NCBI GenBank assembly: GCA_002104985.1
Contig: MCGO01000032.1
Location: 62,001-126,000, forward strand
Length of the DNA stretch: 64,000 nucleotides
Source of the DNA: Rhizoclosmatium globosum
Taxonomy: Eukaryota > Chytridiomycota > Chytridiomycetes > Chytridiales > Chytriomycetaceae
Reading direction: 5' to 3'
In this document: piece by piece, positions 45,712 through 57,000 of the stretch
How the letters are laid out: each line of letters begins with the position of its first letter
How positions within the stretch are numbered: the stretch's first letter is position 1
Notes under the pieces: model-generated
Seen by the model: the letters and a program-made list of their open reading frames with translations, nothing else
Told to the model about the DNA's origin: nothing
Database searches by the model: none
Position numbers and translations under genes: made by a program

Positions 45712-47743
45712 ATGGCTGATTCCAACCGACCACAGCATCGCTTCTCCGTTACTGCCGGGGGTTTTGCACCGGTTGGCGGCACTGTAAATGATGTTGGAAA
45801 CGAAGGTGCAGCAGTTGAGCTTGTGAAGCAGGCTGAGCGGCTGAGCGTGTCTGATGTATCCGAGGAGCCTATTCCGTTCTCATCGACATCCGAGTGAGTT
45901 CTCTCGCACTACTACTTCAACATCATACCCTAACAAGTACGAAACAAGCACGCTGCCGCCCCTCGGCCTTCCCCTCCAGCCAATCCAAACAATCGATCTC
46001 ACCCGTTCAAACCCGTCACTCAACATTGTCAATGTCTCTGGCCAGCCCACGTTCACTTCGGCCATGGAAATCGCGGGAATCGGAAAGTCGACGTTCCCGC
46101 CAAAGTCGCGATCGCCGTCGCCATCGCGGCCGCGCACTCCAACGCCAACGCAACAAACAAACACATTGGGCCGCCCTTGCCCGCGCCGCAACAAACAAGT
46201 CAAATCCGTCCGAAAACTGCGCCGGCGGGACTCTCGGACACCGCAGACTTCAGCGTCTTTCGCTCCGACGACGATGCTCAAACAGTTAATAAACCACCAC
46301 CACAGCCACAGCCACTCCCGCGTCCGCCGTCCCGCTCTCCAACTCCAAAACTCACTCCGCTGCGCCCAGTCACTCCACCGGCACCGACTCCCTCTGCCTC
46401 TACCCTCTTTGCCACCTCGGCAACGGATCCATCCACATCCTCCCTCCCCACAAAGAAATGGACTCTCCCAATCCATTTCCACGATATCCCATCTGCAATG
46501 GATCCAGTCAATGACGTGCTCGTAAAAGCGTTCCCCTTCAACTCGGGTGTCCGTCCCAACGAAAGCTCATGTCCCTGCACGACGCGCAACTCAAATACGG
46601 GAAAGACCCGTTGAAAGCTGTGAAGGGACTTGCGGAAGCTCGAAGCTGGCGGTCTTGTGCTATCCTTGCAGCGACAGTTATTAAATCACATGCCGATGGT
46701 CGTGATGTGGATTCCATCTGTGCTTGGTGGGCTGTTCGGTTTGTGGCGCTTGAAAAGCTTCATATGTGGGAAGTCCTGCGTGTGGAACTTGAAAGTGTAT
46801 TTGGCGGTCTTTGTGGTGGAGTTGTGAATGGAATGAGTTTGGGAAGTGTTCCTAGCACGATCCCAAGACTCTCCTACGACGATTTTGAAAATGGAGGGGC
46901 AGGAATCTTCAAAAATGTCAATACTCCTCGATATGGAAATGTTGTCGCATGGGAAGTTCGTGTTATTTGGGCTCGCGAACCGAGTCTTCGAGGCTCCACC
47001 AAAGAATCCTTGGAGCGTATTATAGAACTTGCTGTAGAGGCAAATAGCTACATCAAGCGCAATCTAGAAAAGGATCTATGGATTTCAAGAATCAGATCTC
47101 TGAATCTTTGACAGCTGATTTGCTCGTAGAGGAGGGACAATACCGAGCTGCATCCAACATCTTGCGTGGTGTAATTGATACAAGCGCAACAAAAGATGCA
47201 GAGCTATACAGTGCTCTTGCACGTATCGAGCTTCAAATTGGAAACATGGCCGAAGCAAGCAAATGGATTCAAGCAGCCGAACGCGAGTTATGCCTTAAAC
47301 AACAAGTTGAAAACACTTCTATTTTACCCTCTACCGACTTTTCAAAGCGCGATATTATCCTGACGAATCGTGCCTTATTTGCTGTCGCATCTTCTGGAGA
47401 CTGGAAACTAGCATCGACTCATCTGACAGAGCTCTTAGAATATGCACACTCGATACAGCCTCCTCCAACATCAATTTCATCGTCCTATAGCATCCCTGTC
47501 ATTGTAAACAATATTTCCGTGTGTCATCTGTATTCTGGAAACGTTGCACAAGCGCTGAGTCACTTGGAAAGCCTGATGCTTGAGTTACCGCAAGTGTGTG
47601 GAGGAAGTGCAAGCCTTGTGTTTAATTTGGCTACGCTGTATGATTTGACGGACAACAGCATGGAAAGAAAGCGCAGACTACTTGGCGGTGTGGTAGCATC
47701 GTATGCAGGGGATGATTTAGAGGGAGGTTGTTTGAAGCTGTGA
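45712..47743 (+). CDS. TRAPPC12: TRAPP complex subunit TRAPPC12-like TPR protein
   Basis: A long disordered Pro/Ser/Thr-rich N-terminus (GC-rich, to about 46490) precedes a conserved helical region (SSCPC...; SLHDAQLKYGKDPLKAVKGL; SICAWWAVRFVALEKLHMW) and a C-terminal TPR array: YSALARIELQIGNMAEASKW, RDIILTNRALFAVASSGDW, NNISVCHLYSGNVAQALSHL, and SLVFNLATLYDLTDNSMERK. The final TPR block closely follows the pattern of TRAPPC12, a TRAPPIII-type tethering subunit acting in ER-Golgi traffic and ciliogenesis. Frame changes occur near 46560-46580 and 47100; an intron lies near 45893. Confidence 0.78.
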
Positions 47744-47787
47744 ATAAGATACATTTTTCGATAAATAGTTCCAGTTTCGGACATTTG

Positions 47788-48234
47788 ATGTCGTTCAACC
47801 CGCACGGCACGTCCCTCGCGCTTCTGCAGCGGTCGACATCGACAATCTACGCGGCGAAGAAGCGGAAGACATCTTTCGAGTCGCGGATCCAAACAGCGGC
47901 GCCCGTGTCAAACAACCCATCCAAAATCAACTCGTACTTTGGCCGTCTTCCCGAAGGCGTCCCACTCACACACGACAACGACGTCAAAGTACTCGATGTC
48001 TATGTTCCAACGAGTGTTGTCCGAGTCGATGAGAATGGCGATCGGGTTTCGGCGTGGAAGGCGAAGGGCAGGAAAGTAAGATCAACGCCTGACGATGTTG
48101 TCGATGCGACGGAGGGACCCTCATTGGCAGTACAAAGAGCGATGAATTGCTTGCAAGACGCGTCAAGTGTTTGCTTGCTTGCTCTGGAATATAACCATGT
48201 GAGTTCTGGAGATTTGTCTGCACCCAACACGTAA
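47788..48234 (+). CDS. Small unidentified protein with a PIP-box-like INSYFGR
   Basis: About 148 residues, single exon. It contains a basic KKRKTSFESR stretch followed by NPSKINSYFGRLPEG, whose I-x2-Y-F core resembles a PCNA-interacting peptide (the leading Gln is missing). VKVLDVYVPTSVVRVDENGD looks like a small beta element. Family not recognised. The start is the first ATG after the TRAPPC12 stop. Confidence 0.5.
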   Translation: MSFNPHGTSLALLQRSTSTIYAAKKRKTSFESRIQTAAPVSNNPSKINSYFGRLPEGVPLTHDNDVKVLDVYVPTSVVRVDENGDRVSAWKAKGRKVRSTPDDVVDATEGPSLAVQRAMNCLQDASSVCLLALEYNHVSSGDLSAPNT

Positions 48235-48405
48235 CGTTTTCTGGTACAGACAACAACTAAAGTGATTCATAACTTAAATTTATTTATAAAAGGAGGATTG
48301 AGGAAATGTCCGTATGACTTGGAAGTATTTGATGAGAAATGATATTTGCATAATGTAAATCTAAATATATTCGGATATAGACGCATGATTTTTATTCATG
48401 AAACG

Positions 48406-50818
48406 TTATGAAGCAGTGGAAATGCTTGTGTTGGAATTTGCAAGACCCATCCCACAGTAATCGCTGAACCCTCCATTGCTTGTGTCTGGGTTCAAGGCCC
48501 AAGTAGGCATTTCAACAACCGTTCCCCCAGCTCCAAAGAGTGCAAACGTCATGATAAAGACGGCAACTTGTGTTCCGCCGTCCAAAGCGGCTGCCAACAA
48601 GTAGTTGTACTGGTTAAACCATGAACTAAAATACTTCCGCAAGTAAAACTGGGACACGACGCCAAGAACGACGTACATAAACAGATTGCTGTTGATGCCG
48701 TTTGTCATATAACCGATCCACCAGCTGATGATTGCCGTGTTGATGTAATTGAAGCCGTATCGAGGAAAGTATTGATGCAAAACGTATGTTGGAATAGGAG
48801 CGATGAGTCCAAAGAGGAAAGAATACGGGATCCATTGATAGTATGCGCCAGCCCCAAAGAGCTGCTTTCCCAGTGCTCCCCAAGTAACCGCTTGCGCGTT
48901 ATAGTTTTGAACTTGCTGTCCACTCCAAATATCGTTTCCATTTGTCGTGAGGAGAACATCTCGTTGAGTTGTCACAATCAAATTCGTGATGAAATAATTC
49001 GAGACTCCACCAATTACAGTGCCCATTATCTGAGATAGAAACATAGTACGAGCTGGTATCTTCATGTACTGTCCAACTTTAAGATCCATCAACAAATTCA
49101 TAGCTTGCTGTGTGGTGTTGAAACCATAGAGTGTAAAGTACATGTTCGCGGTCGCGTTTTGGGGTTTCACGAGACCTCCAATCAACTGGACAAATGGCTG
49201 TGTAGGTAAGTTGAATCCAGTCGTGGAGAACAAGAAACCAATCGCCAAGGTGAGAAATGCTGCCAAACCGACCGCAATCAAGAAGGCCCACCAATCTAAA
49301 CCGCTCTCAACGGCTTGGTTGACCACAATTGCACACGCACATGAAATAACGAGTAGTAGAAGGTACCACCACTGTGGAACCTCGGCATAAGTCTTTTGCA
49401 TCATATAGTAGTGGATATTCTCTGCCACTGCCGTCTCATCACTGCTCACGCTTTTCCCATCTGTATTTCCAAACATTGGAACCCCTTTCACAGCGTCCCA
49501 AATTTCTTTCGAATTCCATAACAAGGTGTGAGTGATTGCTGCAGTGATTCCCATGTTCGAAAAACGAGTTGCATCGCCCAACTACCTGCGAAATATGGTT
49601 GGCCGTATTCTTCATATGCTGTCAAGTTGAGATTTCCAGTGGCATCGAGAATGAGAGATTGATTGTAGATGTCCCCTGATTCGGTAAAGATTCCTTGGCC
49701 CATGAATGGAAGAGCTAAACTGTTCCACACGTTTCCGTAATAAAACCCGAGCATAGCGGCGATACATCCCAAGAGCCCAATCATTTGGTTTACTTGAGTC
49801 GACCACGGCAGAGTCAGCGGGTCACTACTAATATAGAGCCAGTCCAGACAAATCGAAAATAGCCCCAGCCCTTCATTCGAATTGATTCCTCCAAACAAAA
49901 TAGTAAACGTCTGGCTTGACTGATTTGCAAGACAAAACACACTCAACCCAACCAAAGTCGGCGCGACAAACTGAGGAATCCATTCCCAGAGGAAAATCGC
50001 GCAGAACACAATCGAGAAGAAGCGAATGTACTTTTGCGAGTGCGTTTTAGATCGATGAAGTGTCTCAAATAAGGCGATGGAGGACAGCTTTGATGGGTAG
50101 TATGAACGAGCTGGGTATACGAGAATAGCGCGATAAATTCCAGCAAGACCGTATCCGATAAGTTGTGAGCACAGGATCAATGCAATGCTCTTGACTATTT
50201 TTGGAGATTGGAGTGTTAGACAACGTTTTTGGTAAAGCCACATAACTGCACCATATCCCAAGTCCTTATTGAAGTACAAGTTTTCCGACGCAATGAGACC
50301 AGTAGCGAGTGCAGAGGCGGAAGCTGTCGATGCCGTGGTTGAAATAAGAACATGTTCTTTGATGTTGAATGGTCCCGGATTTAGAATTCCTTTGGGTAAG
50401 GCCCACGCCATAAAGAGTCCTCCAATCTGGTAATTTCCGTTAATATACATAAGCGCATAGCGTTAGAATCGTACATAGGATGCCAACTGATGAAACAAGG
50501 CGGAGATTGTCAAAGTCTGCGGCTTGAAGAAGAAGATTTGCCCAAGTATTCCCCGAACACTGAGAGAATAGTGGAGAGTACAAAGAATCGGAATGTAAGG
50601 AGAGGAAGCGTTGGGTCATCTTCAGTGGACACAATCTTAGCCACTGCTCCAAATCCGAAATCATCCACCATATCATCAATGTGAAGTATAGACGTAATTT
50701 CGTTGTTTTCAATCAACTCGGCAATGTGCTTTGGCTCCTCATGGTCCATGGTTGAGCTCGGCTCGGCAAAAATGAGGCTTTCCGCAACATCACGTTTGAC
50801 TTCATTTGAGCCCGGCAT
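48406..50818 (-). CDS. OPT-family oligopeptide transporter
   Basis: An acidic cytosolic N-terminus (HIAELIENNEITSILHIDD) leads to about 14-16 hydrophobic segments. The family signature is clear: NPGPFNIKEHVLI in the second exon group and KIPARTMFLSQIMGTVIGG towards the C-terminus, with YFPRYGFNYINTAIISWWIG and the final FNQYNYLLAAALDGGTQV. The length of about 760 residues fits the family. Short introns are near 50450-50530 and 49560-49600; one small frame adjustment may be needed around 49590. OPT proteins import oligopeptides, glutathione or metal chelates across the plasma membrane with protons. Confidence 0.9.
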
Positions 50819-51050
50819 TTTAACTGTTGGTGCTTGGTCACTTGTTGGCAGCTGGAGAAGGACTCGGACGTCACAAGAGACGCTATGGTAGGGGGCACAC
50901 TGTGGCGGTTTTGAAAGCAAATGCTGTCACAAGCTCGGAAAAAAAAATGAAGAAAAACATCGGAAATATCTTTGTCATCATCTCGAATTTATATTACTCA
51001 GCGCTCGACTTCCTCCTGTGTGACCGAAGGCATCCTCTGTATCCTCTCCC

Positions 51051-52309
51051 TCATTCAATGTCACCTTCACTTTCGTCTCCATTATCCCCATCGTGCTTGT
51101 AGAAGTCAATAATTCGCTGTTTAGCGATTTCCATCATCCTCAAAAGCGGCTCATACATAACACTATTCAATGGAATATTTGCCTCTGATAAAGTAGGGCC
51201 ACCGCCATATTCCTCAACTAAATAATTCCAGGTTGCCTCAGAAACAAGGCCAAAGTTGTGAAAGGGAACAATGCCTGGGTGGACTAATGGCAACCCATTA
51301 TCAAGTCCAGCTGGTAATCCAACAAGATCCCAATGATTAGGAGGAAGAATCAAAGACGAATTATCAACACTGCTTCCTGGCATTTTGTTTCCGAGTAAAA
51401 ACTGGGTCCATTCCTCCAGAAACGCATCGGCCACGAAATACATCTTATCACCTTCCTTCACTTGATTCATATTCCGCTCTTTGTGTCTTTTCTCATTGAA
51501 TTTGGCTAGTTCCTGAAGCGAATTCCCACTATTGCTGGCTTGACTTTCCAGAAGAAAGGCTTTGCGATTGACTCCACGCGTTCGCACTCTGCTGTATGAG
51601 AAGTCCCTTTCTGCCCGAGCCATTTGTTGCACACGTAGCACCACATTTCGAGTGTGTTGATTTTGATTGCAATCCGATGCGACGGAACGGATTCATAGTG
51701 ATATAGACCATGCTTTGCCTTTGTCCTTCCACAACCAATTGAGGAGCATTCTTTCGTCATACACATCCAGAGATCCTTCAGATTCAAAAAGAATAAGACC
51801 AACAAACAGGTTGAGAAAGTCAACAACGCTAACACTCACTGGTGCAGTGTTATCACAGTACTTGTCAGAGCATTTAATTGGTTTCACGGATTCACAATAT
51901 GTTCGGTATCTAATCAGGTGTTACTGTGTTGAAGATCCCATTGGAACTTACTGCTCCAGTCTTTCTCGCTTCACTCTAGCACCAATTTCAGATAAATGAG
52001 GACATAGCTTCTTCATTTTCGCAACATCGAAGCAGGCCCGTTTCCAGTCTCCTCCTTCCTCGATGTAGTTGACTCCAAACCGCTTGTACGTCATCGCCGC
52101 CCACAGAGCATCTGAGTCATTCAAAGAATGACGGAGAAAGCGACAGGTTTGGATGAGACGGACGACGTCTGTGTGTGAGAGGTAGCTGACGGTGAGCCCG
52201 AATATGATCTGGAGCCTGGTCAGTTAGGAGACACCTGAAAGAGAGTATGGGAGAAGGTTACTTCAGGAGGTAAATCCGTGATTTGGGCGTCTTTTGGCAT
52301 CAGTGGCAT
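51051..52309 (-). CDS. F-box / ZnF-UBP / DUSP domain protein
   Basis: The start (52309) encodes ITDLPPE and, after a short intron, an F-box (SYLSHTDVVRLIQTCRFLRH, SLNDSDALWAAMTYKRFG). Next, across two short introns, is a ubiquitin-type zinc finger: CSDKYCDN, LWMCMTKECSSIGCGRTKA, KHGLYHYES, and MWCYVCNKWLG. The C-terminal part is a DUSP domain (FVADAFLEEWTQFLLG, SSLILPPNHWDLVG, YLVEEYGGGPTLSE), followed by an acidic end. ZnF-UBP and DUSP are usually found in USP20/33-type deubiquitinases, but no USP catalytic Cys or His box is present in the remaining sequence. With the F-box it would instead be a substrate adaptor of an SCF ubiquitin ligase; this is inference. Confidence 0.75.
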
Positions 52310-52369
52310 GATCTGTGATTCCTCTCGTTCTTGCCAAGTTTTATGAAAGGGTATTAACCTCATTTATTA

Positions 52370-53850
52370 TCATTCTTGGAAATCTAATATATCCTCTTCT
52401 ACTCGCTTCATAATACCCGCTCGCACTGCACCCACCATATCTTCTGCGACATCATAAAAACATGAGAACAGCATCAGCAGATAATACACTTGCAGCACCC
52501 AAATCCACAGCCAGCTCATAAATTTGAATGTAGCGCCCAATACAGTGACAAAAACAGATGCGATTTCTGTTGTCCCCACAATAGCTTGGTCACAACTCGG
52601 TGCAAAACCTCCACTATATAATCGAGTGGTGAGAGATGTTGTCGTAAATAGAATGACTTCGACGATATTTCCATTGAATTTAGATGGATCTACGAGGTCG
52701 CTGAAAATCGTGAAAGTGGTACATATTCCTGCGAAGACTCCCATTATCAACGACAGCGTAAGGGCTTCAACAGCGCCAACCAAAGAAAATACGGCTTTAT
52801 CGATTAACGTGAAGACATTGAATGGTACCAGAGATCCAGTCGTAAGATACGCGATTATGTGAATGGATAAGAAAATCTAAGTTGAATAATCATCAGTGAT
52901 ACTTTAGTAAATACAACGACTGACTGTAAACTTTGCAGGTTGTGAGTTCAAGCTTACCGGCTGAAGAGAATATCCCGTGGGTCGTTGGATAAGAGCACAA
53001 AGAATCCAACCTTCAAAAGCAAGAGAGCATAGAGCCATGAAGTACGCCAATGGCATCTTTCAAAGAGAGAATTTAAGGTGATTCAATAATGATCCATACG
53101 AACTCACTTGCAAGAATGACAGAAAACTTGGAATACACCATTCATGAAGAATGCCTTGAGACTGCGGAGTACATAAAGCATTTCCCAATAGAGAGTATGA
53201 ATATGAGGTATTAAGTCGAGCCCACGGTTGTCCACCTAGAAGCCCTTTTGCTAATGTGTCTCCGACTGGTACATTGTCACTTTCAAACTGTGTTTCTCCA
53301 AACCAGCGATGAATAGGATCGAAATTATGCCAAAGGTCTCCACAGCATGCAAACACGATAAAGACAATTAGTATTCCGATGGATTGTGCTATCAGTTGAG
53401 AAGTCAGTCCTCAGAACCCCGACTCCCGATCTCCACTCACCATATCGGCTAATGAAGCGTCCAATCCTCGATACACCCCACTGATATGTATATCCGCAGC
53501 TTTGGCATTTGATTCCGCTGAGTCCGTGTGGCCCGATCCGAGACTTGGCAGGATGCAGGCAATCCAACCATGCTTTCAGACAACTTCGATGGACATGCAA
53601 TAGTGATCCCTTGCTTCAATGCAATCAGTTGAGTATGATAGATGTATTCGGAACGTACCATCGGCAAGGAGAACAGAGGTCATTGGGTGAATCCGTTCCA
53701 AGACTGAATGAGTAAGGTCAGTTGCACAGCAAGACGAGCAAATTCAGACGAATGTTACCAAATGCGACAGAATGGTGAATCATCTTGGTCTGGAATGAAC
53801 GATACCGATTGGTTCTTGCGATGGTGGCATCATTGGAGGACGGCAGCCAT
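52370..53850 (-). CDS. RING-CH (MARCH-type) membrane E3 ubiquitin ligase
   Basis: Near the N-terminus, across two introns (about 53705-53758 and 53615-53660), the RING-CH finger reads FCRIC, LCSPCRCKGSLLHVHRSCLKAW (joined in parts) and IKCQSCGYTYQW, giving the full C4HC3 set. It is followed by several membrane segments (GILIVFIVFACC; a conserved DLWHNFDPIHRWFGE; LALCSLAFEGWI; SLSLIMGVFAGICTTFTIF; FKFMSWLWIWVLQVYYLLML). The exact start is unclear; an ATG near 53850 meets an in-frame TGA. The protein is a relative of Doa10/MARCH ligases of the ER or endosomes. A divergent paralogue lies on the other strand. Confidence 0.75.
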
Positions 53851-54214
53851 GATAGATATGAGATCCTTGACATAGAGAACTACAGATATGGAAAGACCAG
53901 AGTTGATATGAGGTATAGTGCCACTGAGTGTGCTTGCAACTTGGAAAGTCTTTCTGAAATCGCCACTCTTTTCACAACAATCAATAAGGAATACTAATAA
54001 CTTCTGAAACTGTAATGAGCTGTCATGAGAAACTATTATGAGCTTCCTTATCTATTTTATTGAATTCGTCGTCACAAAAAAAAGACCTCTACAAACACAT
54101 AGCACTCAAGGGCGAACCGAGGCTTGGTGCGCATTCCATTTTTCTCCATTCACTCTAACCTGATGTCAATATCACGTAATGTAGGCAATGTCAAGCTCAC
54201 CATTGTTGAGTAGT
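53851..54214. other. Spacer between divergent RING-CH genes
   Basis: About 365 bp with no coding signal that I trust; it probably carries the promoters of both RING-CH genes. A plus-strand open frame that overlaps it (about 53785-53997) is antisense to the start of the first gene and has no motif. Confidence 0.5.
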
Positions 54215-55430
54215 ATGGAGCTTGGTTTGCCAGAAGAGAGCCAAGAGCCGTTCTGTCGTATATGGTATTTTGTCAAGTGAATCTTTCCGAAACTAATATC
54301 GAGCAGCCTGTCATCGGAAGAGCCTGCGGACTTGTTTACGCCTTGCGATGGTAAGCACAGCCACTTCATTGCCTCTAACGAACATTTGACTGACTCCCAA
54401 ACAAATAGTAAAGGGTCTTACTCTATGTACATCGAATATGTCTCGAGAAATGGCATATCTTTCTTTCATCTCACGAGCCTCATACTCAAAACGGTGACCG
54501 GCCACTGCCGAACATAACTCAATGTAGTAGTTGCGGGTTCACGTATAAACGGTCCAGCTCGATGTTATCTCAAATTATAGCTGATAATTGTATGTTCAGC
54601 TTTTCGTACAGTTCTTTTATCATTGATACCACTCAGTGCCAGTATTCTCTGGAACATCCATAATTCTATGCATTTACTTTCTTGGATTGCTGTGGCATAT
54701 GTTGGATCCAGTTCACGAGATATTTGCATCGAATTCTCGCCAGTTGGATAACACATCCGGTCCTAAAACCTTAGTAGATACCCTTCTGGTTGATTCCATA
54801 TTACTTTTGGAAGGGGCGATCGTTGCTGTCCTACTATTCAGCGTCAATAACGTCAACGCATGGCCTGTAAGGTTTCTACCATTCAATGCATCTCATACTA
54901 AAGTCCATTTCAACCAAATCAACACGAGAATAGTTTTTCTACAGTATTCATTTCTGTACTTACATTACCACTGGCTCCTTGCTCCCATGGGAGTTATTGG
55001 ACTACATTGAAGACTCATTGTTGCACACGTTGAATTTGGCTCTACCGTCAGTCTACACATCGATGATAGTGTTTTCAAACAGAATATGTCTCTTGCATGC
55101 CTCATATCATGAATTACTTGAAAATGGAGTGGAAATGAGTTTTTCGGATTGGTCTACATTCGCGATTATCAATGGCTCTGGATTATGTACATCTGAAGAA
55201 AATCCAAGCTAGACGGATCTTTTTGGATGGTGATGGTTCTTTCAGCAGAGCTCTTGAAAGTGGTTACTATCTCGCTCTTAGAGACACTCAAATACTATTA
55301 CGTGTTGATAATGTTCTTCGCCATTTTTGAGCTATTCGTCTTGGTGAATTCTCGCATCAAACCTGCTGTCCTGTATTTATCTTCAGGGGAGATTTTGGAA
55401 TACAAGGAAGAGTTGGAAAACAAACAATGA
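54215..55430 (+). CDS. RING-CH (MARCH-type) membrane E3 ligase paralogue
   Basis: It shares the exon pattern and motifs of the minus-strand gene: EEPADLFTPC, CKGSYSM, KWHIFLSSHEP, QCSSCGFTYKRS, then LLWHMLDPVHEIFASNSRQL (compare DLWHNFDPIHRWF) and TYITTGSLLPWELLDYIED (compare AYLTTGSLVPFNVFTLID). The RING His and Cys (HRICLEKW) appear only if one missing base is allowed near 54433; as read, the frame gives YIEYV. The C-terminal hydrophobic stretch (VVTISLLETLKYYYVLIMFF) ends at 55430. Short introns are near 54253-54300, 54355-54408 and 54865-54934. It is an inverted tandem duplicate, either active with sequence errors or decaying. Confidence 0.6.
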
Positions 55431-55508
55431 AGAACCTCATACCTTCTGAAACGTGAGTGTAAATAAAGTGTTTATTTGGGGAAAGCTCATCTCATCGTAA
55501 AAAAACTA

Positions 55509-56887
55509 TCAACAATAAAGCTCTCCAAGCTTGGTAGGTTCAATTTCCTGTGATAAGGCATCGTATTTCTCCAACACATCTGTGAGATTACGAATTCCGT
55601 CTTGGGTGAAGTAACCCAAATGAGCTACTAAAGCTCGTCCATTGACACCGTTATGAATTCGAAGCTTTTCAGGCAGCTTGTGGCTCAAATACAGTTCATC
55701 GTCTGACCAAACTTCCTGACCAACAAGTAGCGATCCCCTTTAATTTGGTTAGTAAGTGTTGAAATGGAGTTTTGAACCGACCAGAATCCAAGAAAGTTGA
55801 TGCTAAACCTTTCATAGCCTTCAGCGTGAATATCCCACATTGCAAAGTGGTATCGATTCGTATCACCTTTTTGGGATTAGCTAAAAGCAAGAACTTGAAA
55901 TCTCTTACTCTCTTCAATCGCGTCAAACACAGAGTAATGAGAAGCAGCGCCACAATGCACAGATTTCCACGCACAATCATCCCATGGATTTTTTCTAGCT
56001 TTCGCCAAAGGAGATCCTTCGAGTGTATTAAATCCAGCCTTCTGTGGTACAAGTCCCAACCTCCGTTTCTTACTATCACTCAACGATAGTGCATCATGTG
56101 GTTCAACGGATGGAAGCTTTTTGACTCTCCAGCTCACTTTAGTCTGACTACCAGGATGCAAGATTCCCTTGTCATCATAATCCACCGCGTAAGGACGCAA
56201 CGCCCCACTTCTGTGATGCAAATGTGTGAAGTAAAAGTTTCCAACAACGTTGCCAGAGACGATGGCCCATTTTCGGGACATCACTTCATACACCATGGTC
56301 TCGATGGCTCCATCCTCAATAAACACAATGTCATCATCGATTTTCAAGTAAATAGCATTTGGATCTGAGATGTGATTGTATGACTCGGCCCATCCTGAGT
56401 TTGTGGACACTGTTTTGAGGGAATAGAAGCCACGATGTTTTTGACAAGTTCCATTATCCATGACAGGTTCTCGGAATTATGAGTTACAGCCATATTCGTA
56501 ATGAAAAGAACGCGATTGATTAATCCGCCATTGGCCCGCGAATTTCTCTGAATGATATGGTTGGATTTCTGGGTTTGACAGGTAACAAACAACAACACTC
56601 ACTCGCAAATATCGGTCCAATACTAGAGTATTTTCACGACGGCCATAAAATACAAAGACATTAACTTCCACGTTTGAGAAGTTTTTGTGGTTGGCGACAT
56701 GGTCGGGTAGTTTTGGGAAACAGAAACTGTTGGTACTGGAAGGACGCGATTCTTTTCGTACATCAGGTGCTGAAGAGTACGTGCGTGCAACAAATGTGGA
56801 AGAATGACCCACAAATAAAGCAATCAGGATGAGGATTGGGATGGCAACAGCCACTGTGGGGCCAAGGAAGGATGTTTTGGCTTTCAT
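55509..56887 (-). CDS. Type II membrane protein, putative glycosyltransferase
   Basis: The ATG at 56887 begins a short cytosolic start and one TM helix (GPTVAVAIPILILIALFVGH). The luminal part contains VNVFVFYGRRENTLVLDRYL (GT-A-like first strand and helix), LKIDDDIVFIEDGAIETMVY (a DxD-like IDDD box), and KNPWDDCAWKSVHCGAASHY. A last exon follows with DDELYLSHKLPEKL and VAHLGYFTQDG. Short introns are near 56560-56620 and 55738-55780. The fold and acidic box suggest a Golgi glycosyltransferase, but no named family could be assigned from memory. Confidence 0.65.
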
Positions 56888-57000
56888 TTGGATGTTTGTT
56901 TTTTCTGTACCTGTCAAAAACGTACCTATTTTGATATTCCAATCGGTACAGAATGTCCATAAGTTGTGCGATAAATACTGATTATTAATTTATCCGGCAA

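Noticed and set aside
45880..46482. Long Gly/Arg/Trp-rich minus-strand open frame
   Set aside because: Antisense to the GC-rich disordered N-terminus of the TRAPPC12 gene; no motif.
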